33,574 bases of DNA from Acetobacter cerevisiae (GTDB lineage: Bacteria; Pseudomonadota; Alphaproteobacteria; Acetobacterales; Acetobacteraceae). Below, one piece after another: positions 21,629 to 30,106 of this stretch. Within the stretch, counting starts at the first letter, position 1; every line of letters begins with the position of its first letter. The stretch covers positions 1 to 33,574 of the forward strand of contig NZ_LHZA01000126.1 in assembly GCF_001580535.1 (NCBI RefSeq), in the 5' to 3' direction. The position numbers and the translations under genes were made by a program. The notes beneath the pieces are model-generated. The model did not search any database and was not told the origin of the DNA. It was given only the letters and a program-made list of their open reading frames with translations.

Positions 21629-23230
21629 TCAGGCAAGCTGAGCGCGTTCCTCGACAGGCGTCTGCTGGAGGGATGGCATCTGCCAGTGGCCCTGATCAAT
21701 CTTGACGATTTCCTGATCAATCTCAGCGACGACCTGCCGCGCAAACGGCCCGAGATGCAGGTAGAGCGCACTTGTCATGACCACATACGGCAAGGCTTTG
21801 GGGTTATGCAGGGCGCAATCCACCAGCATGCGCCAGAATTGCCCCGCCGTTCCCGGCCCTGCCCGATGAATGCGAAACAGCAGTCGGATGAAACTGCGAA
21901 GATCTCCCTTAATCATCCGATGAGCACGCTTGCGTTTGAGCATACGCCCCAGCCGGCGCACACGGCCAAAATAAGCGGTCGGCTCATAGATTGTTCTGAG
22001 GACTGCCCTGTAATCGTCAAGCACATCCCGGCGGGGGCGGTTGGTCTCAAAATTCAGTCCGGCGGTGCACTGGTCGCCTGATTGCGTCTGCCCGTCGTCA
22101 GAGAAGAGGCGTCCTTCAGCCAGCAGTCGGCGTGTGAGCTGGGTGGTGGGCAGGGCATAAAGCAGGCCGACCATGCACACAGGGATTGCCGTATCTTCGA
22201 TACAGGCGATCATACCCGGAGCGACACTGCCCTTCTCGCTATCAAAACCGACAATGAAGCCGGCATTCACAAAAATTCCGGCTCCATGAATGGTTTCGAT
22301 GCTTTGCTGCAAACTCCGGCGCGTATTCTGCTTTTTCTGCGTCATGATCAGCGTGTCTGTGTCCGGACTTTCAATGCCGACAAACACGGCAAAAAAGTTG
22401 CTCTCGGCAAGGTCACGCAGCAGCTCGGCATCATCGGCAAGATTGATTGATGCTTCGGTCGAAAATTCGAACGGGAAGCGTTTTTCGTCCTGCCAGCGCT
22501 TCAGATCAGGCAGAAATTTCCTCAGCGCCTTTTTGTTGCCGATCAGGTTATCGTCAACAAAATCCACATGGCCGCGATAGCCGAGGGCATAGAGCGCATC
22601 CAGCTCTGCCATGACCTGCCCGGTGGTCTTGGTGCGGGGGACGCGGCCATACAGTTCGATGATATCGCAGAATTCACAACTGAACGGGCATCCGCGCGAG
22701 AACTGAATCCCGACATGCAGATACTGATCCATCTTCAGCAGGTCAAAACGGGGCAGAGGACTTTTCGTGACATCTGTCTTCCCCATGGGCGCTACAAAAA
22801 CACCCTCCGTGGCCCCGTTTCGCCACGCAGAGATGAAATTGACCATGATTTCTTCAGCTTCACCGAGAACCTGAAAATGCGCGGCCTTATAGATGTCGGG
22901 ACTGGACGTGACATCAGGGCCACCGACCACCACCGGCTTGCCGCTTGTGCGGCACTTGTCGATGAGATGCAGGGCATCGTTTCTCTGCGGAAGCATGCCG
23001 CCGGTCATAACCATATCGGCCCAGGCGAAATCTTCTTCCGTCAGCTCTTCCGTGTTGCGGTTGACCAGTCTGACGTCCCAGTTCTTAGGTAACAGGGCTG
23101 CCACGGTAATCAGCCCAAGGGGGGCTGCCGGGTAGCGTGCGCCGGTCAGATCGCAGGCTTCCTTGTAGTTCCAGAACGAACCTGAGTTGAAAAGCGGGAA
23201 GATCATCAAGACCTTGCAGCTGTCGGTCAT
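21629..23230 (-). CDS. B12-binding radical SAM protein (DUF4070-type)
   Basis: A 533-residue cobalamin-binding radical SAM enzyme. An N-terminal B12-binding Rossmann-like domain (about residues 5-140, with PAAPLGLITVAALLPKNW and VVGGPDVTSSP) precedes the radical SAM core. The 4Fe-4S cysteines are 181, 185 and 188 in RGCPFSCEFCDI (CxxxCxxC). VDFVDDNLIGNKKALRKFLP and FSTEASINLADD follow, then the DUF4070-like C-terminal region (LLYALPTTQLTRRLLAEGRL). Enzymes of this architecture often methylate unreactive carbons. Hopanoid C-methylases belong to the wider group, and acetic acid bacteria make methylhopanoids, so that is a candidate role, but it is not proven here. The gene is monocistronic. Confidence 0.85.
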   Translation of the reverse strand: MTDSCKVLMIFPLFNSGSFWNYKEACDLTGARYPAAPLGLITVAALLPKNWDVRLVNRNTEELTEEDFAWADMVMTGGMLPQRNDALHLIDKCRTSGKPVVVGGPDVTSSPDIYKAAHFQVLGEAEEIMVNFISAWRNGATEGVFVAPMGKTDVTKSPLPRFDLLKMDQYLHVGIQFSRGCPFSCEFCDIIELYGRVPRTKTTGQVMAELDALYALGYRGHVDFVDDNLIGNKKALRKFLPDLKRWQDEKRFPFEFSTEASINLADDAELLRDLAESNFFAVFVGIESPDTDTLIMTQKKQNTRRSLQQSIETIHGAGIFVNAGFIVGFDSEKGSVAPGMIACIEDTAIPVCMVGLLYALPTTQLTRRLLAEGRLFSDDGQTQSGDQCTAGLNFETNRPRRDVLDDYRAVLRTIYEPTAYFGRVRRLGRMLKRKRAHRMIKGDLRSFIRLLFRIHRAGPGTAGQFWRMLVDCALHNPKALPYVVMTSALYLHLGPFARQVVAEIDQEIVKIDQGHWQMPSLQQTPVEERAQLA

Positions 23231-23545
23231 CAGGGAGAAATCCTCAGATAAAACAGCTGATTACGATCAAAGCCGGAGAATGCCTGCTTTGTTCGAAAGC
23301 GCGCCGGACCACGGACGGGCCTGGTTCAGTTTTAGGGGAACGATATGCCGGAGATGCCCGATCTTACCTGCGTTGGAGGAAGGGGCTAAACGGCTATACC
23401 CCGGAGAAAGGTCGTCCTGTGACCCTTCCTGAAAGGGGATGGTCGTTTATAAACTGAATGGCCCGGAATAGCGATAGCGTCGTGCTTTTGACCGTCGCGA
23501 CGCTGCTCCTTGTCCCGCCCGGACGGCCATAAGAGCATTTCCCCT
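23231..23545. other. Gene-free stretch between radical SAM and M81 genes
   Basis: No convincing coding region, RNA gene or strong terminator was seen. It should contain the radical SAM promoter (minus strand), but no clear -35/-10 pair was recognised. An imperfect long-loop dyad (AGCGTCG at 23476 with CGACGCT at 23498) was noted but not called. Confidence 0.4.
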
Positions 23546-25099
23546 TTACCCCCGCCGGAACCGCGCGGAAATATACGGTTCGGGTGTCCAGTTCAGATCA
23601 GCGACCCACGGCCATGTGGGCTGTCTGCGGTGATTGCCGATGTGCAGAATGTCCTGATTAATGGCTCCGGGTGAGAGCGCCATGAGGGCAGGGTTGGCCA
23701 GCACCTTCATGGTCGGGTGCAGGTAGCCGCATTTCAGGACGACAATTTTGAACTGTGCCGGGTCCACGCCTATGTCACGGAACGATTCAGTAGAATGATA
23801 CAGTCGTCGCCGTGCGGAGAGTGTTGCGGTAATGCCGGCAAATTCGATTACGGCCTCGCCGTCCTCCGGGCGTGTTACCGTCGTCAGGTGCTTCACTACG
23901 GCTTTTTTCACATGCACCGGGCGGCACATGAGCGGATCGAGCGTCGCGCCGATTGAAAGCGGGAGCGTAGCCCCCACACCTGCGCGGTAACAGGCGTCCG
24001 TCGCGGGCCGGTCGGTCATGCCGCCGAGCAGGACATCTTTCGTGCCTGCCTTGAGTAAGGCCTGAAGGAAAAATGTCTGGTCCGAATTGCCACCCCCACC
24101 CGGATTATCGCCGGAATCTGAAATCACGACGGGATGCGTGGCAGAGACCATTGCGCGGGAGAGGCACTCCTCAATCGTCCCTGTCGGGCTGTCAAAATGG
24201 AAGTCATGGCGTGCATCCCAGTATCGGGCGGCCAGTTCCGTTACAATCCGCGTCTGTTCTTCAATATTCGTGCCCGTTGTCACCACAGAGGCCGCGGCCC
24301 GAGGCTCATCCGCCCACACGTAGCCAACCAACTGTGACACATCGAGAATCCCCGGCAGGCGATTATACTCGCTCAGATCTGCCCACAGCCGTCGCCCCGG
24401 CTCCCATTCCGTGCTGCTCTGCTCTCCCGGCAGAAGGGCCGGAATACTTGCCCACACAATGCCCGGACGCAGACCGTAGCGGAGGCAATGCGTCAGCATG
24501 TCCGTGGCCCGCATCACATTTTCCACACGGTCCACATGCGGGGCTGTGCGATACGCCGTCATGGCGTCCAGCGTATCCACCGCGCGGCGGCTCAGATTGC
24601 CATGCAGATCGTAATACGCGGAAATCAGACAGTCTGGCCCCACAACAGCGCGCGTGGCCTCGTACCAGTCACCCTCTGCGTCGTCCATGCCCTCAACGCT
24701 CAGAGCGCCATGCATCATCAGGTAAACACCGTCCAGCGGCAGGAGCTTTTTCAAACGCTCCAGATAGTCCGCCTTCAGGGTTTCATAGGTCTGCCGTTCT
24801 ACCGGGCCGCCGGATGGAGCGGAGGCCGTCAGGGTTGGCAGGAAAGGGGTCTCATAGCGCTGGAGTGGCAAAGAGAGCGGCGCTTTGAACACGTCCTGCC
24901 CGCGCAGCACCGTCAGGTCCTCCATCCGTGCCCGGATGCGGCTATACGTGCTGCATTCCGAGGCAATGCCGCCCACTGCAATGCGCGGCGTCCCCCGAAA
25001 GGCCGGGACTAATCCTGCAGCTCGTGCTGCGCCAGAAAAAGTGGGGAGCCCGGCCAAAACCCCCGCCGGGATCATCTTCAGAATCAGTCTGCGCCGCAC
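23546..25099 (-). CDS. M81 family metallopeptidase (MlrC-like), exported
   Basis: A 517-residue member of the family of microcystinase C (MlrC). The N-terminus (MRRRLILKMI, then a hydrophobic run to ARAAG near residue 29) looks like a signal peptide, possibly Tat-type. Family landmarks are Glu48 in GGIASECSTYS (for the usual GGFxHETNTF), MMHGALSVEGMDDAEGDW, the metal-site segment YYDLHGNLS (Asp164, His166), and SDSGDNPGGGGNSDQ. The C-terminal MlrC domain is complete. The family cleaves small linear or modified peptides. The natural substrate here is unknown. GTG 25099 is preceded by GGAGG at 7 nt. It lies 108 nt downstream of dadA on the same strand. Confidence 0.88.
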   Translation of the reverse strand: MRRRLILKMIPAGVLAGLPTFSGAARAAGLVPAFRGTPRIAVGGIASECSTYSRIRARMEDLTVLRGQDVFKAPLSLPLQRYETPFLPTLTASAPSGGPVERQTYETLKADYLERLKKLLPLDGVYLMMHGALSVEGMDDAEGDWYEATRAVVGPDCLISAYYDLHGNLSRRAVDTLDAMTAYRTAPHVDRVENVMRATDMLTHCLRYGLRPGIVWASIPALLPGEQSSTEWEPGRRLWADLSEYNRLPGILDVSQLVGYVWADEPRAAASVVTTGTNIEEQTRIVTELAARYWDARHDFHFDSPTGTIEECLSRAMVSATHPVVISDSGDNPGGGGNSDQTFFLQALLKAGTKDVLLGGMTDRPATDACYRAGVGATLPLSIGATLDPLMCRPVHVKKAVVKHLTTVTRPEDGEAVIEFAGITATLSARRRLYHSTESFRDIGVDPAQFKIVVLKCGYLHPTMKVLANPALMALSPGAINQDILHIGNHRRQPTWPWVADLNWTPEPYISARFRRG

Positions 25100-25129
25100 G
25101 GGAGTGCCTCCAGTTGGTATGACCGCTCA

Positions 25130-25151
25130 ATCGTTCTTAATCTGTAACGAT
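25130..25151 (-). promoter_or_regulatory. Inverted repeat ahead of the M81 gene
   Basis: ATCGTT (25130-25135) and AACGAT (25146-25151) form a 6-10-6 inverted repeat 31 nt before the GTG start. The centre-to-centre spacing of 16 bp suits a dimeric repressor, but no regulator is identifiable. It may also be a weak hairpin. Confidence 0.3.
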
Positions 25152-25207
25152 AAAAATGCGGTCAATCAAACTGAGAAAGGCTGTGCGCGAAAAATCCCGT
25201 GTCTGGC

Positions 25208-26461
25208 TCAGCTATAGCGGCTGATGGACAGGTCCAGTGCCGGGATTTCAGGCTTGATACCGTGAATCATATCCGCCAGCAGGCGGCCGGAACCGCAGGC
25301 CATGGTCCAGCCCAGCGTGCCGTGGCCGGTATTGAGCCACAGATTGCTAAAGCGCGGCACCGGGCCAACTACCGGCGTGCCATCCGGCGTGCAGGGGCGC
25401 AGGCCGGTCCAGTAGGTGGCGGCGGAAAGGTCACCCCCGCCGAACAGCTCGGAGAAGGAGAGTTCCAGCGTCTCGCGCCGGTCCGGGCTCAGGCGCAGGT
25501 TGTAGCCGGTCAGTTCTGCTGTGCCCCCCACGCGAATGCGGTTGCCCAGCCGGGTGATGGCGACCTTGTAGGTCTCATCATTCACGGTGGAGAGCGGGGC
25601 GTGGCTTTCATCCGTCAGCGGCAGGGTGAGGGAGTAGCCTTTGACCGGGTAAACCGGCAGATGCACGCCCAGCGGCTTGAGCAAAAGCGGGCTGTAGCTG
25701 CCCATGGAGACCACGTAGGCATCGGCCCGCAGATGGCCCTTGCTGGTGCGGATGGACATGACCTCATCCGCTGCGGCGTCCATCCCCTTGATGGTCGTGT
25801 CGTACAGGAACGTCACGCCCTTTGCGGCGGCCATTTTGGCCAGACGCTGGGTGAAGATATGCGCATCCCCGGACTGGTCGCCCGGCAGATACAGTCCGGC
25901 CTTCAGCAAATCGCGCGCGTGGGACAGGCCGGGTTCATGCTCCAGAATCTGGTTCACGTTCAGCAGTTCATGCGGGATGTTGCTGTCGGAAAGCAGCTTC
26001 ATGTCATGGTGGGCTTTGTCGATCTGCTTTTCCGTGCGGAAAAGCTGGATCAGCCCGCGCTGCCGGTCATCATACGTCAGGCCGGTTTCTTCCCGCAGGG
26101 CGTCCAGACAGTCGCGGCTGTATTCCGCCACGCGCAGCATGCGGCCTTTATTGATGTCATAGGCGTGCGTGTTGCAGTTTTTAAGAAGCTGTTCGATCCA
26201 CCGGAACATGGCGAAGTCGATCCGCTTGCGGATCACCAGCGGGCTATGCCGCTGCATCATCCAGCTCATGGCTTTGATCGGCAGGCCGGGGGCGGCCCAG
26301 GGGGTGGAATAACCCGGAGAAACCTGCCCGGCATTGGCAAAGGATGTCTCCAGCCCCGGCTCCGGCTGGCGGTCAACCACAGTCACTTCGTGACCCAGAC
26401 TGTTGAGATACCAGGCTGACGTCACGCCGATAACGCCGGCGCCGAGAATGATGACTTTCAC
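25208..26461 (-). CDS. dadA: D-amino acid dehydrogenase
   Basis: A 417-residue FAD flavoenzyme that oxidises D-amino acids, chiefly D-alanine, to 2-oxo acids and passes electrons to the respiratory chain at the inner membrane. The N-terminal dinucleotide-binding motif is ILGAGVIGVTSAWYL (residues 5-19), with DRQPEPGLETSFANAG after it. The C-terminal part holds YWTGLRPCTPDGTPVVGP and NTGHGTLGWTMACGSG, typical of DadA. The length is normal. It starts with GTG, only 4 nt after the alr stop (GGAAAGGA serves as ribosome-binding site), so the two form one operon for alanine use. Confidence 0.95.
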   Translation of the reverse strand: MKVIILGAGVIGVTSAWYLNSLGHEVTVVDRQPEPGLETSFANAGQVSPGYSTPWAAPGLPIKAMSWMMQRHSPLVIRKRIDFAMFRWIEQLLKNCNTHAYDINKGRMLRVAEYSRDCLDALREETGLTYDDRQRGLIQLFRTEKQIDKAHHDMKLLSDSNIPHELLNVNQILEHEPGLSHARDLLKAGLYLPGDQSGDAHIFTQRLAKMAAAKGVTFLYDTTIKGMDAAADEVMSIRTSKGHLRADAYVVSMGSYSPLLLKPLGVHLPVYPVKGYSLTLPLTDESHAPLSTVNDETYKVAITRLGNRIRVGGTAELTGYNLRLSPDRRETLELSFSELFGGGDLSAATYWTGLRPCTPDGTPVVGPVPRFSNLWLNTGHGTLGWTMACGSGRLLADMIHGIKPEIPALDLSISRYS

Positions 26462-26465
26462 ACTT

Positions 26466-27596
26466 TCATCCTTTCCGGGGATCGTAATGGAGACGATGGT
26501 AGCGGGCCCCGAGGTCCGTCAGAAGTTCGTAAGCAATGGTGTCTGCCAGATGCGCAACGTCATCAAGAGGCGCATGGGGGCCTATCAGGTCAAACACCGC
26601 TCCGGCAGGCGGCAGAGCCACACCTGCTGCGACCAGTGGAGAGAGGTCCACGGCCAGTGAGTCCATGGAGATACGCCCGATTATTGGTAATTTAATGTCA
26701 GGCCAGTCCGGGTAGATCACAAATCCTTTTTGCCCCAGCCTGCGGGGAAAGCCGTCTCCGTAGCCAATGCCCAGCAGGGCGACCGGGGTGGGCTGCCGGG
26801 CGGTAAAGGCCGCGCCATAGCCCACACTGGCCCCGGCGGGCACTTGCCGGGTCTGAATAACACGCGCCTGCAACCGGAGGGTGGCATGCATAGGGTTGGG
26901 CTGCCCTGCAGTGGGCGCAATGCCGTAGAGGGCAGCGCCGGGCCGCACGAGGTCAAAATGCCACTCCGGCCCCAGAAAAATGCCGGAGGATGCAGCAAGA
27001 CTAGCGGGGGCGGCGGGGAGGCGCAGCTTCAGTTTGACAAAAGCGTTGAGTTGCTGGCGGTTGAGTGGGTGGTCGGGTGTGTCGGCGCAGGCCAGATGGC
27101 TCATCACCAGCGTGACCTCAATACCCGCCAGCGCTTGTGGCTGGGTGGCGAGGTAATCCACCTCCGCCTCGGTCAGCCCGAAGCGAGACATGCCGCTATC
27201 GACCTGCAGGGCAGCCGCCAGAGGGTGCCCCTGTGCGTGAGCCAGCGCCTGCCATTCCTGCACCTGTTGCAGGCTGTTCAAAACGGGCAGGAGATTATGC
27301 GTCAGGCAGGCGTTAGCGGTGCCGGGGGGCGGGCCATGCAGCACAAAAATGCGGCTGTCTTCCCCCACCAGCGGGCGCAGGGCAGCCCCCTCCGCCAGAT
27401 GAGCGACAAAAAAGGTGCGGCACCCGGCCTCATACAAGGTCTGGCCAACTTCCTTCAGCCCCAGCCCATACGCATTGGCCTTGACCGCAGCCCCGCATTC
27501 CGCCGGGCTGACGCGTGCGCTCAGCTGCGCATAATTCTCGGCAATGGCGGCAAGATTGATAAGCAGCCGCCCGCCTTCCCAGCCGTCCCTGTCCAT
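26466..27596 (-). CDS. alr: Alanine racemase
   Basis: A 376-residue PLP enzyme interconverting L- and D-alanine. The PLP lysine is Lys39 in AAVKANAYGLG, the second catalytic base is Tyr260 in SVGYGAAF, and VDSGMSRFGL and GIGYGDGFPRRL are further landmarks. GGAG lies 7 nt before the ATG. Immediately followed by dadA, it most likely acts in catabolism (a DadX role) by feeding D-alanine to the dehydrogenase. It could also supply D-Ala for peptidoglycan if no other racemase exists; the window cannot tell. Confidence 0.95.
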   Translation of the reverse strand: MDRDGWEGGRLLINLAAIAENYAQLSARVSPAECGAAVKANAYGLGLKEVGQTLYEAGCRTFFVAHLAEGAALRPLVGEDSRIFVLHGPPPGTANACLTHNLLPVLNSLQQVQEWQALAHAQGHPLAAALQVDSGMSRFGLTEAEVDYLATQPQALAGIEVTLVMSHLACADTPDHPLNRQQLNAFVKLKLRLPAAPASLAASSGIFLGPEWHFDLVRPGAALYGIAPTAGQPNPMHATLRLQARVIQTRQVPAGASVGYGAAFTARQPTPVALLGIGYGDGFPRRLGQKGFVIYPDWPDIKLPIIGRISMDSLAVDLSPLVAAGVALPPAGAVFDLIGPHAPLDDVAHLADTIAYELLTDLGARYHRLHYDPRKG

Positions 27597-27698
27597 GGTC
27601 CGTCTCCTGCCTTCATGACGCGCGTCTTTATCATTTTTTCGCAGAGGCTGGCAAAAGGCAGACGGGGGATGGAGAGGGGAGTTGATAGGCGGCAGCGT

Positions 27699-28142
27699 TC
27701 AAAGCGTAGCCATCCGTCTGGAAAGAGGCGTGAGAGACCAGAACACCAGTCCGGCCACAGCACCGCTTAGCGCGCTTGTGGTCAGAGCGCGGGTCCAGTT
27801 GAGTGCCTCATGTCCGGAGGCAGAAAGAGCAAAGCTGCCGAGGGCCAGCAACACGCCAAGCAACGCCATGGTGCCGCACCCCCAGAGCATGCCGAAGAGC
27901 AGGCAATGCAGAAGGCTGCGGTGGTGCGTGGCGCGATACAGGGAAAGGCAGACCCATCCCATCGGCACGCCCAGAAAGGAAAACGCCAGAAAGAACAGCC
28001 CGCTTCGGGCAAGGCAGTAGAGAATGGCGGAGGGCGGCGTGAGTGTTGTGGGGCCATGTCCCGCAGCGTGCAGGCTGACCAGCGCTGACCAGATGAGGCT
28101 GAAGATAAAGACGGCGACAAGGTAGCGGACGCTCAGCCGCAT
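27699..28142 (-). CDS. Unknown small integral membrane protein
   Basis: A 147-residue protein with four predicted membrane helices, beginning RYLVAVFIFSLIWSALVSL, then LARSGLFFLAFSFLGVPMGW, LLHCLLFGMLWGCGTMALLG and a last helix before the basic end SRRMATL. I recognise no family. ATG 28142 was chosen because GAGGA lies 8 nt before it; in-frame ATGs at 28157 and 28169 have weaker sites. It precedes alr-dadA on the same strand by 102 nt and could share their transcript. Confidence 0.65.
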   Translation of the reverse strand: MRLSVRYLVAVFIFSLIWSALVSLHAAGHGPTTLTPPSAILYCLARSGLFFLAFSFLGVPMGWVCLSLYRATHHRSLLHCLLFGMLWGCGTMALLGVLLALGSFALSASGHEALNWTRALTTSALSGAVAGLVFWSLTPLSRRMATL

Positions 28143-28295
28143 TGGAGTGTTCCTCATGTGAGAGGCCATGACGGACGATATAATTTTAAGACTCAGCAGC
28201 GTGTGAGACGTTCCCTCGGGAGAGAAATTTTAACTGGCCGACCGGAGTGGCATCGTTCACTGATGTGTCTGCTTCCTTATGCGAGGGCTTTGTGA

Positions 28296-29009
28296 GTGCG
28301 TACTCTTGATTTCAGTTCATGGCACAATCTTCTGGTCACCCTGATCGGGCTGTCACTCATCACACTGCTGGGTGTTGGCATCCGGCTGCTGACAATGGTG
28401 GTGATCCAGCAGCGGCGGGAGCGGATGAACCGGCAGATCAATGAGCGGTTACGCACCCTGATTGCCGCATATCGCACGCTGGGTGGTTCCTTTACCGGAG
28501 ATCTGGCGGTGGACCCCCGGCACAAGCGGGATTTACGCATGACGGCGGAAGGCGCGGTGTCGGCCGAGGGAACGGAGGGCTCTGCTGAGGCAGGCGGTGA
28601 GGTTGGGTCCGAGCGCGCCCGGCGTATTCGGGATGCCGTGGAGGCCGCGCTTTCCGACATTATCCTTCTGGGCACGGAAGAGCATGTGCGTCTGGCGGAC
28701 CGGGCCGCGCGGGAACTGGTGGCGGGTCAGCCGGTCCATACGCATGATCTGGTTGTCTCCCTCCGCACCTTTATCCGCAAGGCGCTGGACCTTGAGCCTG
28801 TGCCTTCAGACCTCACGCTGCCAGCCCAAGGCCCAGCCCGCGTGCAGGCCTCCGGTGGGGGGCGTGCAAAGGATGACGGCAAGAAGGACGGCGGCGGGAA
28901 AGGCGGCGGTGGAGGCGGGGGCGGAGATGGCGGCGGCGGTCATGAAATGGGGATGATGGGCGGCGCTGGTGCGGAGCATCATGAGGTGACCATTTCATCC
29001 GGGATTTAA
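28296..29009 (+). CDS. Unknown membrane-anchored protein with Gly-rich tail
   Basis: A 237-residue protein starting with GTG (GAGGG lies upstream). One membrane helix is at residues ~12-37 (LLVTLIGLSLITLLGVGIRL). A basic, helical cytoplasmic part follows (QQRRERMNRQINERLRTLI). A second helical region, RRIRDAVEAALSDIILLGTE to SLRTFIRKALDLEP, looks conserved. The last ~55 residues are almost all Gly/Lys/Asp/His (GGGGGGGGDGGGGHEMGMMG), likely disordered. No enzymatic motif was found. A terminator follows directly, so it is a single-gene unit. Confidence 0.7.
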   Translation: MRTLDFSSWHNLLVTLIGLSLITLLGVGIRLLTMVVIQQRRERMNRQINERLRTLIAAYRTLGGSFTGDLAVDPRHKRDLRMTAEGAVSAEGTEGSAEAGGEVGSERARRIRDAVEAALSDIILLGTEEHVRLADRAARELVAGQPVHTHDLVVSLRTFIRKALDLEPVPSDLTLPAQGPARVQASGGGRAKDDGKKDGGGKGGGGGGGGDGGGGHEMGMMGGAGAEHHEVTISSGI

Positions 29010-29054
29010 ATCGGACAAGGGATTATCTGGTCAGAATCTTTTGAAAATCTCTGA

Positions 29055-29095
29055 GGCGCGTTCACAAAAGGACCAGTGAACGCGCCGTTTGTTTT
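29055..29095 (+). terminator. Terminator between convergent membrane-protein and ppk2 genes
   Basis: GGCGCGTTCAC (29055-29065) pairs perfectly over 11 bp with GTGAACGCGCC (29076-29086) around a 10-nt loop. GTTTGTTTT follows on the plus strand and runs into the end of the convergent ppk2 gene. Confidence 0.85.
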
Positions 29096-30008
29096 AGTAG
29101 AGTTCCGGCACAATCATGGATTCCGGCGTCGGTTGCCGTTCATAGTCCGGGTGGTAGATGCGCGGGGGCAGGACTACCTCGGGGCGGGAGACGGGCTGAT
29201 ACGGCACCAGAGACAGAAGGTGGCTGATGCAGTTCAGGCGGGCCTTCTTCTTGTCCACGCCCTGCACCACCCACCACGGCGCTTCCGGAATGCTGGAGCG
29301 TTCCAGCATGACTTCCTTGGCCAGTGTGTAGGCCTCCCACCGTTTGCGGCTTTCCAGATCCATGGGGGAGAGTTTCCACTGTTTGAGTGGATCATCCATG
29401 CGGGCGCGGAAGCGGGCTTCCTGCTCATCATCCGTGATGGAGAACCAGAATTTGATAATCTGGATACCGCTGCTGGCAAGCATGCGTTCAAATTCCGGCA
29501 CGGAGCGGAAGAACTCTTCATACTCCTCGTCTGTGCAGAAACCCATCACGCGTTCCACACCGGCGCGGTTATACCAGCTGCGGTCAAACAGAACGATTTC
29601 CCCCGCTGCGGGCAGGTGCGCCACGTACCGCTGGAAATACCACTGGGTGCGTTCCCGGTCGTTAGGGGCGGGCAGGGCGGCAACGCGGCAGGTGCGCGGG
29701 TTGAGTCGCTGAGTAATGCGTTTGATGGCCCCGCCCTTGCCTGCGGCGTCCCGCCCTTCAAACAGCACCACTACGCGGTGACCGGTGGCCTGCACCCAGT
29801 CCTGGAGTTTGATCAGCTCGCCCTGCAGGCGCACCAGTTCACGAAAATAGACACGACGAAAAGCGCGATCTTCAGCGTCCAGACTGCTTATGCCACCGGC
29901 ATCGTCTTCCAGAGAAAGCTCAAATTCCTCGTCAAGATCATCAATAATCTCACGGCGCATCTGCACGCGTTCGCGTTCTTCTGCGGAAAGGCTCTCCAGA
30001 TCGCTCAT
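29094..30008 (-). CDS. ppk2: Polyphosphate kinase 2 family protein
   Basis: About 304 residues, the single-domain PPK2 size. The Walker A-like loop is FEGRDAAGKGGAIKRI, followed by QRLNPRTCRVAALPAP, and the Walker B/lid segment FDRSWYNRAGVERVMGF. The C-terminus has WWVVQGVDKKKARLN. PPK2 enzymes use polyphosphate to phosphorylate nucleoside mono- or diphosphates. The class I/II/III preference cannot be set with confidence by eye. I chose ATG 30008 (AAGGGA 5 nt upstream); in-frame ATGs at 30014 and 30035 would add 2 or 9 residues. The acidic N-terminal ~45 residues are an extension common in this family. Confidence 0.93.
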   Translation of the reverse strand: MSDLESLSAEERERVQMRREIIDDLDEEFELSLEDDAGGISSLDAEDRAFRRVYFRELVRLQGELIKLQDWVQATGHRVVVLFEGRDAAGKGGAIKRITQRLNPRTCRVAALPAPNDRERTQWYFQRYVAHLPAAGEIVLFDRSWYNRAGVERVMGFCTDEEYEEFFRSVPEFERMLASSGIQIIKFWFSITDDEQEARFRARMDDPLKQWKLSPMDLESRKRWEAYTLAKEVMLERSSIPEAPWWVVQGVDKKKARLNCISHLLSLVPYQPVSRPEVVLPPRIYHPDYERQPTPESMIVPELY

Positions 30009-30106
30009 TCTCATCCCTTTATCGCCGCAGGTCATACTCTGCGCCGCGGACTATAAAGACTGAGGGGATGAACCGGTTTGAAACTTTGATGACATTGAAG
30101 GGCGCA

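Noticed and set aside
23476-23504. AGCGTCG/CGACGCT dyad in the radical SAM upstream region
   Set aside because: The 15-nt loop and lack of a T-run or promoter context make it likely chance.
25199-26419. A 406-codon plus-strand frame
   Set aside because: It is antisense to dadA and shows no family features; its composition is typical of a shadow frame.
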